This document shows, one piece after another, positions 51,372 to 60,676 of a stretch of DNA of 64,000 nt (positions are counted from its first letter, which is position 1; each line of letters starts with the position of its first letter). The position numbers were made by a program, and so were the translations under genes. The DNA comes from Roseovarius bejariae (GTDB lineage: Bacteria; Pseudomonadota; Alphaproteobacteria; Rhodobacterales; Rhodobacteraceae): assembly GCF_009669325.1 (NCBI RefSeq), contig NZ_SZWE01000002.1, forward strand, positions 509,120 to 573,119. The letters run 5' to 3'. The notes below the pieces were generated by a model, which saw only the letters and a list, made by a program, of their open reading frames with translations, had not been told where the DNA came from and searched no databases.

Positions 51372-54300
51372 TCATCTTCCATCCAGGTCGTGCAGATCGA
51401 TTTCCGATCCGTTCTTCAACATATCGTAGATCAGATTCGTCATGATCCCGAGGCTCTGGCGGTCTTCCTTCAGTAGGGTGGCAGCTAAGGTACTGTTGGA
51501 GCCCATGGCCCGAACGATCGCGGCCTGGATCGCGCCAGGCAGATTGCCTTTTAGAGCCTGTTCCTTGGGGTTTTTCTCCACCTGTGCCATGACGATCTCA
51601 TTCTCGCGGGTAATGGCTGCGATGTGGTTCACGAAGTTAGCTTGATCCTTCAGGGGCGCCGCTTCACCGAAAATCCCGTTTAGTCTTTCGATTAGTTCCT
51701 GGAGGTAGACAGGTAAACTTCCAGGAGCAGGCGAGCCTCCTGGTCCGATTGGCTTGAGCGTCAAATCCGTTTCCTCGTCCTCGGGATCAGGTTGGCCGGG
51801 AACATCTACGGTCTGGATGTCGTAGCCTGTGAGGCGGATACCTGACAGATCGATTTGATCGGGTGGAATACCGTCAAGGCGCTTCGACAGTAGCTTTGTA
51901 AAGCTGGCAAGATTCTCGAGCTCCGGATCCCCGAGATCGATCAGCTGAGCGATGTAGGCATAGGTTCGAGAGAACCGCGCCAGCCCAGCCTTGAAGTCTG
52001 CCATTTGACCGATAGCCTCATCAATCTGGCGGCGCTCATAATCCGCCTGTTCCATGCCGGCCTCGTTGCCAGCTGCCTTCGCAGCTTGGTAATCTGCTTC
52101 GGCCTGCTGGCTTCGCGTTCGCAATTCCTTCAGGCGCGTGTTGTAGAGGTCGGTGGGCTCTTGGGTGGCCGCATACATCGCCTTGTGTTGCGCGTCTTCT
52201 GAAGAACCGTGCTCGTATCTGGCCTCGCGGAATGCTTTGACGTGAGAGGGCATGAAGATCGCTTGTTCTTCAAGTTGCTCTTTGAGCTCGTAGATGACCT
52301 CGAGGGTTTGCGCCTCCTCTACCTTTGCTCCGGAGTCATACTTCGCGAACGCGTCGAGGACGACCTCCGGATCATTCACGAAGTCGACGACGAAGGTTTG
52401 ATCCTTCCCTGGGGCAGTTCGGTTCAATCGGGACAGGGTCTGAACGATATCGACCTCGTTCGCGATCTTCTTGTCGATATACATTGCCACGAGCTTCGGC
52501 TGATCGAAGCCCGTCTGGAACTTGTTCGCGACGAGCATGACGCGGTACTCGGGTCGGTCGAAGACGATCCGAAGATCCTGGTTTTTCGCGGCGGGGTTCA
52601 TGTTGCTTTCAGTGAACTCGGCATCCTCTTCGCAGACGAAGGTTTCCCCGGAAATCCGATCATCGTCGGAGTGCATGACGTCCTTGCCCGACAGCTTGCC
52701 GGAGAAGGCCACCAAGGCGCGAATTTCCTTGTATTGCGGGTTCGCTTCGATAAAGGCGTCGAAGGCCTTCTTGTACCTGACAGCTGCGGGACGAGAGCTT
52801 GTGACAACCATAGCCTTCGCCTGGCCATCCAGCAGGTGCGCCACGTTCTTGGAGAAGTGTTCCACGATGAACTGCACTTTCTGGGTCACGTTTGTTGGGT
52901 GGAGACTCATCCACCTGGCGAGAGCGCGCTTTGCGGCCTTGCCATCAACACGCTTGTCGTCCGCGATCTGCTTTCCGAGGTTGAAGGCCGTCTTGTAGGG
53001 AAGATACCCCTTCAGAACATCGAGGATGAAGCCTTCATCGATTGCCTGGCGCATCTCGTATTTATGGAAGGATTCCGGCAGGTTGTCTTTGTCGGCGGGC
53101 CGCGACGGATCCGGACGCCGTCCAAAGAGCATCATGGTTGAATGTTTCGGCGTTGCCGTGAACGCGAAGTGGGAGATGTTGCTCGGCCGCACGCGGCTCT
53201 TCTGAATCTCCTCAAGAAGCTCCTCTACCGTCATCCCGGCCGTGTCCTTGTTGGACGACATGGCGAGGGTCGCCTGGAGCTTCGAGGCCGTGCTGCCGGT
53301 CTGCGAGGTGTGCGCCTCGTCGATGATGACCGCGAAGCCACGATCCTTCAGCGAGGTCTCGGTGAGGATCGCCTCCATGGCGTAGGGGAAGGTCTGGATT
53401 GTCACCACGATGATCGGCGTGCCCTTCAGGATCGCTTCTGTGAGCTGCTGGCTCTTGCTCTTGGAGCTCTTGTCGCGATCAATGGCAGCGATCAGGCCTT
53501 CCTGGTGGTCAATCTGCTGGACGGCATCCTGAAGCTGGCCGTCGAGGACATTGCGGTCGGTGACGATGATCACCGTATCGAAAATCGCCTTTCCCTCATT
53601 AGAACGCATCTTGACCAAGTCATGGGCCGTCCAAGCGATGGTCGATGTTTTTCCCGAGCCGGCACTGTGCTCGCACAGGTAGGCATGACCGGGACCGTTC
53701 GCCTTGGCGTCCTCGGTCATTTTGTTGACGGCATCGAGCTGGTGGTAGCGCGGGAAAATCTGGGTTTCCTTGACGGTCCATTTCCCCTTCAAGTCCACGA
53801 CGTCCTTTTTCTCGACATAGACGAAGCTGTGGAAAATCCGCAGCCATGCGTCGGGCTGGCAGATTTTTTCCCAGAAGTAGGCGACGGGATATTCCCGGTC
53901 GTCGCGCGGAGGATTCCCGCCGCGTCCGTCATGCCCCTGGTTGAAGGGGAGGAAGAAGGTGTTCTCTCCGGCCAGCTTCGTCGTCATCCAGATTTCGCTG
54001 TCAGACATGGCGAAATGCACGATGGCGCCGCGCTTGAATGTCAGAAGAGGGTGCTTACGCTTCGTCTTGGGCTCCATCGGGAGCCTGTCTTCGATGTATT
54101 GCAGCTTTGCGGCTTCGGCCGACTGGGTGAAGTCGGTCTTGAGCTCGACCGTGGCGACGGGCAGGCCGTTCAGGAAGAATCCGAGGTCGATCGCATCCTG
54201 GTGGCCGTGCTTGTATTTCAGCTGCGGAACGACGCGCAGGCGGTTGGCGGCGTAGCGGTCGATGATCTTCTGGTTTCGCTGATCCTCTGGCGCGGCCTCG

Positions 54301-54605
54301 GACATGTCGATCTGTCCGCAGCCGGCGATGGCGAAGCCGCGGCGCAGGACATGGATAGGGCCGTTCTTTTCGAGCGCGGCCTCGAGCTTGTCCATGAGGA
54401 CCTTGCGGGCATTGGCGCCATTCATGGCAACCAGTTTTTCCCACTTGGCGGGCTGAGTTGCTTTCAGCCACTCCTCGATATCCTCGGGGTAGAGGGCGTG
54501 ATCCTGGTCGTAGTGCTCCGAGGAGCCCAGCAGCCAGCCTTGTTCGGTCAGCTTCTGGACGATGTACGCCTCGAGATGCTTTTCGTGGTGTTTATCGTCC
54601 TTCAT
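51372..54605 (-). CDS. hsdR: Type I restriction enzyme R subunit HsdR
   Basis: A 1077-residue motor/nuclease subunit. The N-terminal PD-(D/E)XK nuclease shows DAIDLGFFLNGLPVATVELKTDF (Asp ... Glu-x-Lys). The helicase follows: Walker A EHSAGSGKTSTIAW, motif II VIIDEAHTSQTGS, and motif VI-type QTLSRLNRTAPGKDQTFVVDF. The C-terminal part is helical and would dock on the methyltransferase. The size is typical of the large HsdR class. The ATG overlaps the hsdS stop by 4 bp (ATGA). Cutting requires the M and S subunits encoded upstream. Confidence 0.95.
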   Translation of the reverse strand: MKDDKHHEKHLEAYIVQKLTEQGWLLGSSEHYDQDHALYPEDIEEWLKATQPAKWEKLVAMNGANARKVLMDKLEAALEKNGPIHVLRRGFAIAGCGQIDMSEAAPEDQRNQKIIDRYAANRLRVVPQLKYKHGHQDAIDLGFFLNGLPVATVELKTDFTQSAEAAKLQYIEDRLPMEPKTKRKHPLLTFKRGAIVHFAMSDSEIWMTTKLAGENTFFLPFNQGHDGRGGNPPRDDREYPVAYFWEKICQPDAWLRIFHSFVYVEKKDVVDLKGKWTVKETQIFPRYHQLDAVNKMTEDAKANGPGHAYLCEHSAGSGKTSTIAWTAHDLVKMRSNEGKAIFDTVIIVTDRNVLDGQLQDAVQQIDHQEGLIAAIDRDKSSKSKSQQLTEAILKGTPIIVVTIQTFPYAMEAILTETSLKDRGFAVIIDEAHTSQTGSTASKLQATLAMSSNKDTAGMTVEELLEEIQKSRVRPSNISHFAFTATPKHSTMMLFGRRPDPSRPADKDNLPESFHKYEMRQAIDEGFILDVLKGYLPYKTAFNLGKQIADDKRVDGKAAKRALARWMSLHPTNVTQKVQFIVEHFSKNVAHLLDGQAKAMVVTSSRPAAVRYKKAFDAFIEANPQYKEIRALVAFSGKLSGKDVMHSDDDRISGETFVCEEDAEFTESNMNPAAKNQDLRIVFDRPEYRVMLVANKFQTGFDQPKLVAMYIDKKIANEVDIVQTLSRLNRTAPGKDQTFVVDFVNDPEVVLDAFAKYDSGAKVEEAQTLEVIYELKEQLEEQAIFMPSHVKAFREARYEHGSSEDAQHKAMYAATQEPTDLYNTRLKELRTRSQQAEADYQAAKAAGNEAGMEQADYERRQIDEAIGQMADFKAGLARFSRTYAYIAQLIDLGDPELENLASFTKLLSKRLDGIPPDQIDLSGIRLTGYDIQTVDVPGQPDPEDEETDLTLKPIGPGGSPAPGSLPVYLQELIERLNGIFGEAAPLKDQANFVNHIAAITRENEIVMAQVEKNPKEQALKGNLPGAIQAAIVRAMGSNSTLAATLLKEDRQSLGIMTNLIYDMLKNGSEIDLHDLDGR

Positions 54606-55792
54606 GCTGCGCTCCTCGCGTCAATCTTGCCCGTGACGGCGGCTGTGATCAATGCCGCACGCTTTTCCTTGAGGAGGGCGATGCTTTGCTCGGTCTTGGC
54701 GATGAGGTTCCGAATGCGATCCAGCTCACGGTCGATTTCATCCGCGATGGCGCGCTGTTCCTCCAAGGGCGGCAAGAATATCGGCAGGATCAGGAATTTC
54801 TCTGGTTCGAGGCGCCATTGATCGGTCCGAATGCCATTCGAAATGAGCCTGTATAACCAAGGCATTGGGCGCGCGCGCAGATAGTGGTGCATATAGCGGG
54901 GATCATGCTCACCCACCGGTTCCATGACCACATAGTCCGGGCTGGTGATGCCTTGCATGCCAGCGATTCCCATAGAGCCTTGCCACGCTTTCATCTTATT
55001 GATCACCAGATCATTCGGGTTGACCATTTGATACTTCGACAAGTCCTCGGGGGTCTTGTTGATGTTGTCGTCACGCGAGGCTTTTTCGATAACGCCGTAT
55101 TCACGGTAGACGGATAGAACCGTAAGGGTTTCGTATCCCAACCGTTTCTGGGGGCGGAAATGGTTTTTCATTCGTCCTCGCGTCCAGTGAGTTGGAACCT
55201 TGCCGCGCCATTCAACACCGGCATCAATCATCTTGGCGTCTGGGTCGACACCCACGCGGACGAGATGTGAAATCTTGGCCTTTTCCTTCTCATTCAGCAG
55301 TGCGATGAAGCGGGCCTTCTTCTCGATCAACCCGTCAATCCGCGCGGTTTCGCGGTCAAGGAAACGAGTTATTTGGGCCTGATGTGCCACATCAGGAAAT
55401 CGGACGACGATCGAGCCAAGCTGAAACTGCGTGAGTTTGTCCCGGGTCGAGCCGTTCGTATACAGAGAGTAGTCTACTTGGTTTAAGTAGTACGCTAAGA
55501 ATTCATGACTTATCTTGGATGTGTCAGGGCGCAACACATGTATATGATTGTTGGGCCAAATGGGTCCTTCTGAAACAAATGCGACGTCCTTGAAGGGGTC
55601 ATAAAAAGGTGCGCCATCTTCTCCAATAAGAACAACTTTTTCGTCCAATAGGGCGGTGTCTACATAGTCCACGATTTTATTGGCTCCCCAATAGGGGACG
55701 GAGCCCGAAACGTGCTCTCGTTCGACAGCATTTAGAGGAATCCTGAGGTAATCAAGGTTCTCAGTAAGCCAACGAAGACGCGCGTTATTCAT
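54602..55792 (-). CDS. hsdS: Type I specificity subunit HsdS
   Basis: A 396-residue DNA-recognition subunit with two target recognition domains. TRD1 spans roughly residues 1-140 (YWGANKIVDYVDTALLDEKVVLIGEDGAPF, ending FLDRETARIDGLIEKKARFIALLNEKE), and TRD2 roughly 190-330 (LPIFLPPLEEQRAIADEID). Each is followed by a helical spacer, as in standard HsdS. The TRD1 coding stretch (about 55400-55790) is lower in GC than hsdM or hsdR, suggesting a swapped domain. It overlaps hsdM by 4 bp and hsdR by 4 bp. Confidence 0.92.
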   Translation of the reverse strand: MNNARLRWLTENLDYLRIPLNAVEREHVSGSVPYWGANKIVDYVDTALLDEKVVLIGEDGAPFYDPFKDVAFVSEGPIWPNNHIHVLRPDTSKISHEFLAYYLNQVDYSLYTNGSTRDKLTQFQLGSIVVRFPDVAHQAQITRFLDRETARIDGLIEKKARFIALLNEKEKAKISHLVRVGVDPDAKMIDAGVEWRGKVPTHWTRGRMKNHFRPQKRLGYETLTVLSVYREYGVIEKASRDDNINKTPEDLSKYQMVNPNDLVINKMKAWQGSMGIAGMQGITSPDYVVMEPVGEHDPRYMHHYLRARPMPWLYRLISNGIRTDQWRLEPEKFLILPIFLPPLEEQRAIADEIDRELDRIRNLIAKTEQSIALLKEKRAALITAAVTGKIDARSAA

Positions 55793-57810
55793 TCCGTCAC
55801 CTCTGCCAGGATCGCTGCGATTTCGGCCTCCACGGCGTTCAGGTCGGCGTCGATCTCGTCCAGGTCGCGCGGCGGCTGATACTCATAAAAATACCGGTTG
55901 AAATTGATCTCGTAGCCAACGATGCCGACCTCGCCATCGGTCTCGTCCCGGTAGGTGTCGTCGATATAGGCGTCCGCGGCATGGGGCAGGACCTCGGTCG
56001 CCAGATAGTCCTGGATATCCGTGTCCATCGGCACGTTCTCGTAATCCGTCAGGTCGTCATCGGGCAGGACATTGCCCTTCTTGTCGGTGACAGGCTCAAG
56101 CTCTTGGTCGTGCACGCCGAAGGCGCGCTGGAGCATCTTCACATGCGTCGCGGTGAGTTTGCCCAGCCCGGAATCGGCCTTGGCCGCGGCCTTCATCCAG
56201 CCATCGACCCAGTGCCAGTCATGTTCCGTCCCCATCTGTTCTTCCAACAGGGCGCGCCAGCTTTCGCGCTGGTCCTCGGTCAGCTTGGTCCAGGGCTTTT
56301 CTTCTTCCAGCTTGGCCAGCCCGTCCTTGGAGATCACGATCTTCTTGCGCAGGGGGCGCAGGACACGGATGCGGCGGTAGCCGAATTCCGTGCTGTCGAA
56401 GATCTTGCTTTCGCCGGTCTCTTCGAAGGCGGAATACATGCTGACGATATCGCGCGTCTGCGCTTCGCCCACGCGGCGGCGCTTGTTGCCCTCGCTCTTG
56501 CGCATGGACTCGTACATCTCCGTCGCGTTGATCAGTTGCACCTTGCCTTGCCGATGCGCCGGTTTCTTGTTGGACAGGATCCAGATGTAGGTGCCGATGC
56601 CCGTGCGGAAGAATATCTCCTGAGGCAGCGCGATGATGGCTTCGACCACATCCTGTTCCAGCAGGTAGCGGCGAATCTCGGATTCGCCCTGGCCTGCACG
56701 CCCGTTGAAGAGGGGTGAGCCGGAAAGCACGATGGCAGCCCGGCCGCCACCTTTCTCCGGATCCTCCAGCTTGCTCAAAAGGTGGAGCAGGAACAGCATG
56801 GAGCCGTCGCCGACGCCCGGAAGCTTCGGTCCGAACCGGCCTTCGAACTTTTGGTCGTTGTGTTCCCTGACCACCGCAGCTTGGTCCATCTCCCATTTTT
56901 TGCCGAAGGGTGGATTGGAGACGCAATAGTTGAACTTTTCGTTCGACAGCTGGTCGTTCGACAGGGTGCTGCCAAGCTTGATGTTTTGTGACAGGTCGCG
57001 GCCCGGATCGGTCGGGATTGTCTTCAGAAGCATGGATGCGAGCGCGACGGCGTGCGTTTCGGGCTCAAGTTCCTGGCCGTAGGGAACGATCGTCGGGGCC
57101 TGGCCGTAACGGTCCCGCAGGGTGTCCACATGTTCCATCCCATCCGACAGGAAACCACTGGTGCCGCAAGTCGGGTCGTAGAGGGTGGTGATGAGACCAG
57201 GATTGTCGACGAAGATCTGCTCATCAGGGTCAAGAAGAAGCTCGATCGCCAGGTGCACGACATCCCGCGGCGTCATGAAGTCTTCTGCGGCCTCGTTCAC
57301 CTCGGCGCCGAACTTGCGGATCAGATGCTCGTAGACATTGGACATGGTCCGTTCGGGGACCTTGTCGGGGTGGAGGTCGATTGCAGCGAAGTTCAGGCAG
57401 ATCTTGTAGAGCACGCCGGCGCGATCCATGCGGGCGATCGTGTTGGCGAAGTCGAACTGCTCGAAGATCACCCGGGCGTTGGCAGAAAAGCTCGAGATAT
57501 AGTCCTCAAGGTTCTGTCGAGTGCGGGTCGCGCCGAGGCTCTTCAGGTCGTAGTTCGAGGTGTTGTAGAACGGATATCCCGAGATCGGACGCAGGATGAG
57601 ATCCATATCGATCCCCTGATTGGCCATCGACTGGTGCGTCGAGACAACCTGTTCCCGGGTCGGCTCCAATACGCATTCAAGGCGGCGGAGCAGGGTGAAA
57701 GGCAGGATGATCTTACCAAAATCGACATGTTTGAAATTGCCCCACAGGGCGTCGGCGTTTTTCCAGATGAAATCGGCCAGGGTTGTGTTGTTACCGTTGG
57801 TTTTGGTCAT
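55789..57810 (-). CDS. hsdM: Type I methyltransferase subunit HsdM
   Basis: A 673-residue N6-adenine methyltransferase. The N-terminal helical domain begins TLADFIWKNADALWGNFK. The AdoMet motif I is LYDPTCGTSGFLSDGM, and catalytic motif IV is NPPFGKKWEMDQ. The family TADEN region around YGQELEPETHAVALASMLL is intact. A coiled-coil C-terminus (DEIDADLNAVEAEIAAILAEVTE) mediates assembly with HsdS. All residues expected for activity are present, in contrast to the gene 79 bp upstream. It overlaps hsdS by 4 bp. Confidence 0.96.
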   Translation of the reverse strand: MTKTNGNNTTLADFIWKNADALWGNFKHVDFGKIILPFTLLRRLECVLEPTREQVVSTHQSMANQGIDMDLILRPISGYPFYNTSNYDLKSLGATRTRQNLEDYISSFSANARVIFEQFDFANTIARMDRAGVLYKICLNFAAIDLHPDKVPERTMSNVYEHLIRKFGAEVNEAAEDFMTPRDVVHLAIELLLDPDEQIFVDNPGLITTLYDPTCGTSGFLSDGMEHVDTLRDRYGQAPTIVPYGQELEPETHAVALASMLLKTIPTDPGRDLSQNIKLGSTLSNDQLSNEKFNYCVSNPPFGKKWEMDQAAVVREHNDQKFEGRFGPKLPGVGDGSMLFLLHLLSKLEDPEKGGGRAAIVLSGSPLFNGRAGQGESEIRRYLLEQDVVEAIIALPQEIFFRTGIGTYIWILSNKKPAHRQGKVQLINATEMYESMRKSEGNKRRRVGEAQTRDIVSMYSAFEETGESKIFDSTEFGYRRIRVLRPLRKKIVISKDGLAKLEEEKPWTKLTEDQRESWRALLEEQMGTEHDWHWVDGWMKAAAKADSGLGKLTATHVKMLQRAFGVHDQELEPVTDKKGNVLPDDDLTDYENVPMDTDIQDYLATEVLPHAADAYIDDTYRDETDGEVGIVGYEINFNRYFYEYQPPRDLDEIDADLNAVEAEIAAILAEVTE

Positions 57811-57889
57811 GGGATCCTTGGGGGTGTTCGTGTGTTACGCTTTGGCTCAATCGGGATATTGGTCCGAACAGGACGGACCGAAGGCTCTT

Positions 57890-59620
57890 TCAGTCTGCGC
57901 TGTTCAGGGGCGGAAGATCGCGGTGAGGCCAACTCTTCGCCTTCATGGCTCCGATCTCCTGGCGAAGTCGTTCAAGCTCTCGGAAGGCGTCTTGTCTTTT
58001 CGCAAATTCTTCACGAATCTTCGCCTGTTCCTCCATCGTGGGGACCGGGATCGGCAGAGACTTGAGATCCTTCATGTTGAACGCCTGAATGACGGCACCA
58101 CCTGCGAGCGTGTTGAGATGCTCGTGCATCAGCTCGCTCGAAAGGTATTCGTAAAGCGCCTCTGGAAGCATCCCTCCGCGCCTTGGGCGAAGGATCATCA
58201 TGGATTGTCCCACCGTCCAGAATGTGTCGGCGTTGCGATCTGGTACATCATCGGGCACAAGTCCCACCCGGCCAATCGTTCCTTTTACGGAAATGACGAC
58301 ATCGCCAGGTTCCAGTTGCTGATTTCGAGCCTTGCGAAGGCCGCCGCGGCCCACCTTGATGATCTTCGGCGGTTCGGTAAGGAAGCCATCCTCGCCGACA
58401 TCACTGGGCGCCGTTTCGTGAACCAGGTATTCGCCGTCTTCATCTTTCGGCAGTGCGACCGGGCGGATCAATTCGACAATCTCGGAGAGCTCTTTAACCT
58501 CGTATCGGTCATTGAAAGCGGAGAGCTTCGCGGCCGTACGGCTCAGGTAGCGTGAGGGTGTCAGGATGCGGTCCTGCTCTTCGATTTCGGGAACAGGCAC
58601 ATCTCTGGCATAATCGACTTCCAAAGCTGAATTCGACAGCATTTCCGCCCACGTCACATCGAGTCTGGCCTCGTAGCGGCCACGGCTGCTGCGGGAAGCG
58701 AAATGCGGGTCAGAAAGATCAGTAAACCGCACGATATCGCGCTTTTCGCCGACTGGCGACATGACCAGAAGAGCGGTTGCGATGCCGGTCTCGTGATAGA
58801 TCATGCCAGAAGGAACATCGAAGACGGCTTGGAGCCTCCCTGCGTTGATCAATTCGTCACGTGCAGCGACTTCGACCCCAACCATGCGGAAGAGGGGGCC
58901 GGCGGAGACGCCGATGATCGCTTGAGCTTGAGGCGCATGAGCGAGGATATCGGCAATCGCAACCGGTTCTGATGTAAGGCGTCCGGATTGCATGGCTCCC
59001 AGCCATTCAAGGGTTTCCCGGGGGAGGGCGGCAGCCTTGTCCATCTTCCACCCGAACGGAGGAAGGGAAATCTCGGCCTCTGCCTTCACCCCATCAAGGC
59101 GTTCGAAGGGCTGCCCGAGAAAGACAGACATGGTCACCTCAAGGGAAACCGCAGCAAGAGCGGCCATGTCGCAAACCTCTGGGTTTTGATCGACAAAGCA
59201 AAGATCAACCTCATCGCCAGCCTCTGCGGCGGCGACTCCGATCTGCAGAGCAGGATGCAGTGACCACCCGAATGCGCATCGCACCGAGCTGACACCTTCC
59301 ATGATCTGGGCGATCTGCTGTGCGGCGGGCGAGGCAATCCAGAGATGATCTACCAGTTTACCTCGATGGCTGTTTTCCAGGACAACATCCAATGCAGCAA
59401 GGCGATCGCGTGGAGGAAGCCCGAGGAAGGTTTGGGCTGCCGCCTGCAGTTGCGGGTAGGCTTTGTCCGCGGAGAAGTTCTTCCACTTTTGCAGAGCCCC
59501 GCCATGGGTCTCAGGCACATTGCCGATCTTGTGAGCAACTTCCACGAGAAGGAGCGCGGGCAGTTCATCCATGCTCATTGTACCTCGGAGGCCGGCGATA
59601 ATTTCCCAAACTTCTTTCAT
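57890..59620 (-). CDS. Degenerate N6-methyltransferase-like domain fused to an HsdS-like target recognition domain
   Basis: A 576-residue protein not assignable to a standard R-M subunit. Residues about 1-330 follow the layout of HsdM-type methyltransferases but lack the catalytic motifs. In place of motif I (DPxCGxG) is RCAFGWS (114-120), and in place of NPPFG is SLPPFG (185-190), with Asn replaced by Leu. Residues about 380-560 resemble half of an HsdS: GDVVISVKGTIGRVG, then KDLKSLPIPVPTMEEQAKI and a helical tail. It is read into hsdM (gap 79 bp) and follows a DUF4258-like gene by 7 bp. It probably binds DNA or the R-M complex without methylating; that is an inference. Confidence 0.72.
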   Translation of the reverse strand: MKEVWEIIAGLRGTMSMDELPALLLVEVAHKIGNVPETHGGALQKWKNFSADKAYPQLQAAAQTFLGLPPRDRLAALDVVLENSHRGKLVDHLWIASPAAQQIAQIMEGVSSVRCAFGWSLHPALQIGVAAAEAGDEVDLCFVDQNPEVCDMAALAAVSLEVTMSVFLGQPFERLDGVKAEAEISLPPFGWKMDKAAALPRETLEWLGAMQSGRLTSEPVAIADILAHAPQAQAIIGVSAGPLFRMVGVEVAARDELINAGRLQAVFDVPSGMIYHETGIATALLVMSPVGEKRDIVRFTDLSDPHFASRSSRGRYEARLDVTWAEMLSNSALEVDYARDVPVPEIEEQDRILTPSRYLSRTAAKLSAFNDRYEVKELSEIVELIRPVALPKDEDGEYLVHETAPSDVGEDGFLTEPPKIIKVGRGGLRKARNQQLEPGDVVISVKGTIGRVGLVPDDVPDRNADTFWTVGQSMMILRPRRGGMLPEALYEYLSSELMHEHLNTLAGGAVIQAFNMKDLKSLPIPVPTMEEQAKIREEFAKRQDAFRELERLRQEIGAMKAKSWPHRDLPPLNSAD

Positions 59621-59627
59621 TGTATAA

Positions 59628-59909
59628 TCAACCCCTGCTTTTTTTGGCCGCGGTCGAAGAAAAACTGTCAGCGCGGTAAGTTGTAATCACGGTGTCGCCG
59701 CAGCTCACCACAGTCAAGCCACCTTTCTTACTCGCGTGCTCAAGCTTTTTCTGAAGCTGCTTGAGCGCGGCAATCGTCAGACGGCAGTCCTTCGCGGTCA
59801 GCACTGTCTTGTCTCCATCAGACTCGCCATACTCCATGACGAGTTCGATCATTTCTCCGGTAATGCCTCGTTGGTTCATCCGGATGTCGCTGTGTGCAGT
59901 CCTCTGCAT
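59628..59909 (-). CDS. DUF4258-like small protein
   Basis: A 93-residue protein from ATG 59909 (MQRTAHSDIRMNQRGITGEMIELVMEYGE), with a perfect AGGAGA ribosome site. It has the DUF4258 pattern: an early HxxxRxxQRGI helix, then a central basic helix, then a final strand GDTVITTYRADSF. Members of this family are small, often near toxin-antitoxin or phage genes, and not biochemically characterised as a class. It precedes the methyltransferase-like/TRD fusion by 7 bp on the same strand, so the two are probably coexpressed. Confidence 0.68.
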   Translation of the reverse strand: MQRTAHSDIRMNQRGITGEMIELVMEYGESDGDKTVLTAKDCRLTIAALKQLQKKLEHASKKGGLTVVSCGDTVITTYRADSFSSTAAKKSRG

Positions 59910-60069
59910 CGCATTCTCCTTTCTGCTGAAAATATAAATAGCACCTGTAAATCTAAAAGCAACTCCTGATTTTAGAAAATGCAAAAAATTTCTGCGCGGC
60001 CGGGTTTGCCCGTCCGTGCTTTGGATCTACGGTCAAATTCGTGCTAACTTTCCATGGCGGGAGACGCCA

Positions 60070-60285
60070 ATGACAACATTCGAAGTATATCTATCCGTCG
60101 GATCTGTGGTAATTGCGATCGCCGTATCACTGTATGTTCGGCATCTGGTCCGAATCGGTGGCCGAGACCGTCCGCACGATCCGGAGGCTTTAAGGCGATT
60201 CATCGAACGAGCTAAACAGTTATCTGACACGCGCAATGACCACTACGAGAAAAGTGCCATGCGTGAAGAGGGTGATAGAAGGTAA
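60070..60285 (+). CDS. Small single-pass membrane protein
   Basis: A 71-residue protein beginning at ATG 60070 (MTTFEVYLSVGSVVIAIAVSLYVRHLV) behind GGGAGACGCCA. It has one N-terminal membrane helix (about residues 6-23) and a charged C-terminal part rich in Arg, Asp and Glu. It is the only + strand gene in this part of the island and its end faces the end of the antitoxin gene. No family was recognised. The frame extends upstream to 60016, but the leader is not convincing. Confidence 0.5.
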   Translation: MTTFEVYLSVGSVVIAIAVSLYVRHLVRIGGRDRPHDPEALRRFIERAKQLSDTRNDHYEKSAMREEGDRR

Positions 60286-60316
60286 AGAGTTCAATTTTGA
60301 CAAGCATATGCCGCTA

Positions 60317-60676
60317 TCAAGGTGTTGCCTGCTGCTTCTCTTCGACTGCCTCGCTGGGGGCCTCAGTGTCTCCGAGTCCATTGAGCGTAATGGGGGTGTG
60401 CCCCGGCATCTCAACCTGCAGGGTAAGCTTTCCCCCGAGGCCTTCTATGTAAGCGCGAAGGGTGGAGATCATAAGGTCGCTGCGCTGCTCCAGCTGGGCG
60501 ATGGAGGACTGCCGTTTATTAAGGATGCGCGACAACTCCACTTGGGTCACTTTCTTCGCTTTGCGAAGCTCCTGAAGCGACAGGTATTCAGCATATATGC
60601 GCTCCGCGCCGTCCTCGACCTTCGCGCGGTTCTCATCGGACAGCTCGGCAAGGACATCATCCAGCGAAATGGTCAT
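60317..60676 (-). CDS. HigA-type XRE antitoxin
   Basis: A 119-residue protein with a central helix-turn-helix (LQELRKAKKVTQVELSRILNKRQSSIAQLEQRSDLMISTLRAYIEGLGG, about residues 34-82) of the XRE class. The N-terminal LDDVLAELSDENRAKVEDGAERIYAEY and the acidic C-terminus would contact the toxin. Its start overlaps the toxin stop by 4 bp. Toxin-first order matches HigBA-type and Gp49-like systems. It should neutralise the toxin and repress the operon. Confidence 0.85.
   Translation of the reverse strand: MTISLDDVLAELSDENRAKVEDGAERIYAEYLSLQELRKAKKVTQVELSRILNKRQSSIAQLEQRSDLMISTLRAYIEGLGGKLTLQVEMPGHTPITLNGLGDTEAPSEAVEEKQQATP

Noticed and set aside
53142..54821. A 559-codon + strand open frame opposite hsdR and hsdS
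   Set aside because: Composition is typical of antisense frames (Leu/Arg/Asp/Gly-rich without domains), and it crosses the hsdR-hsdS junction.
51372..59620. BREX or DISARM system because of the extra methyltransferase-like gene
   Set aside because: No PglZ, BrxC/L, DrmA/B/C or phospholipase gene is present; hsdM, hsdS and hsdR make a complete Type I set.
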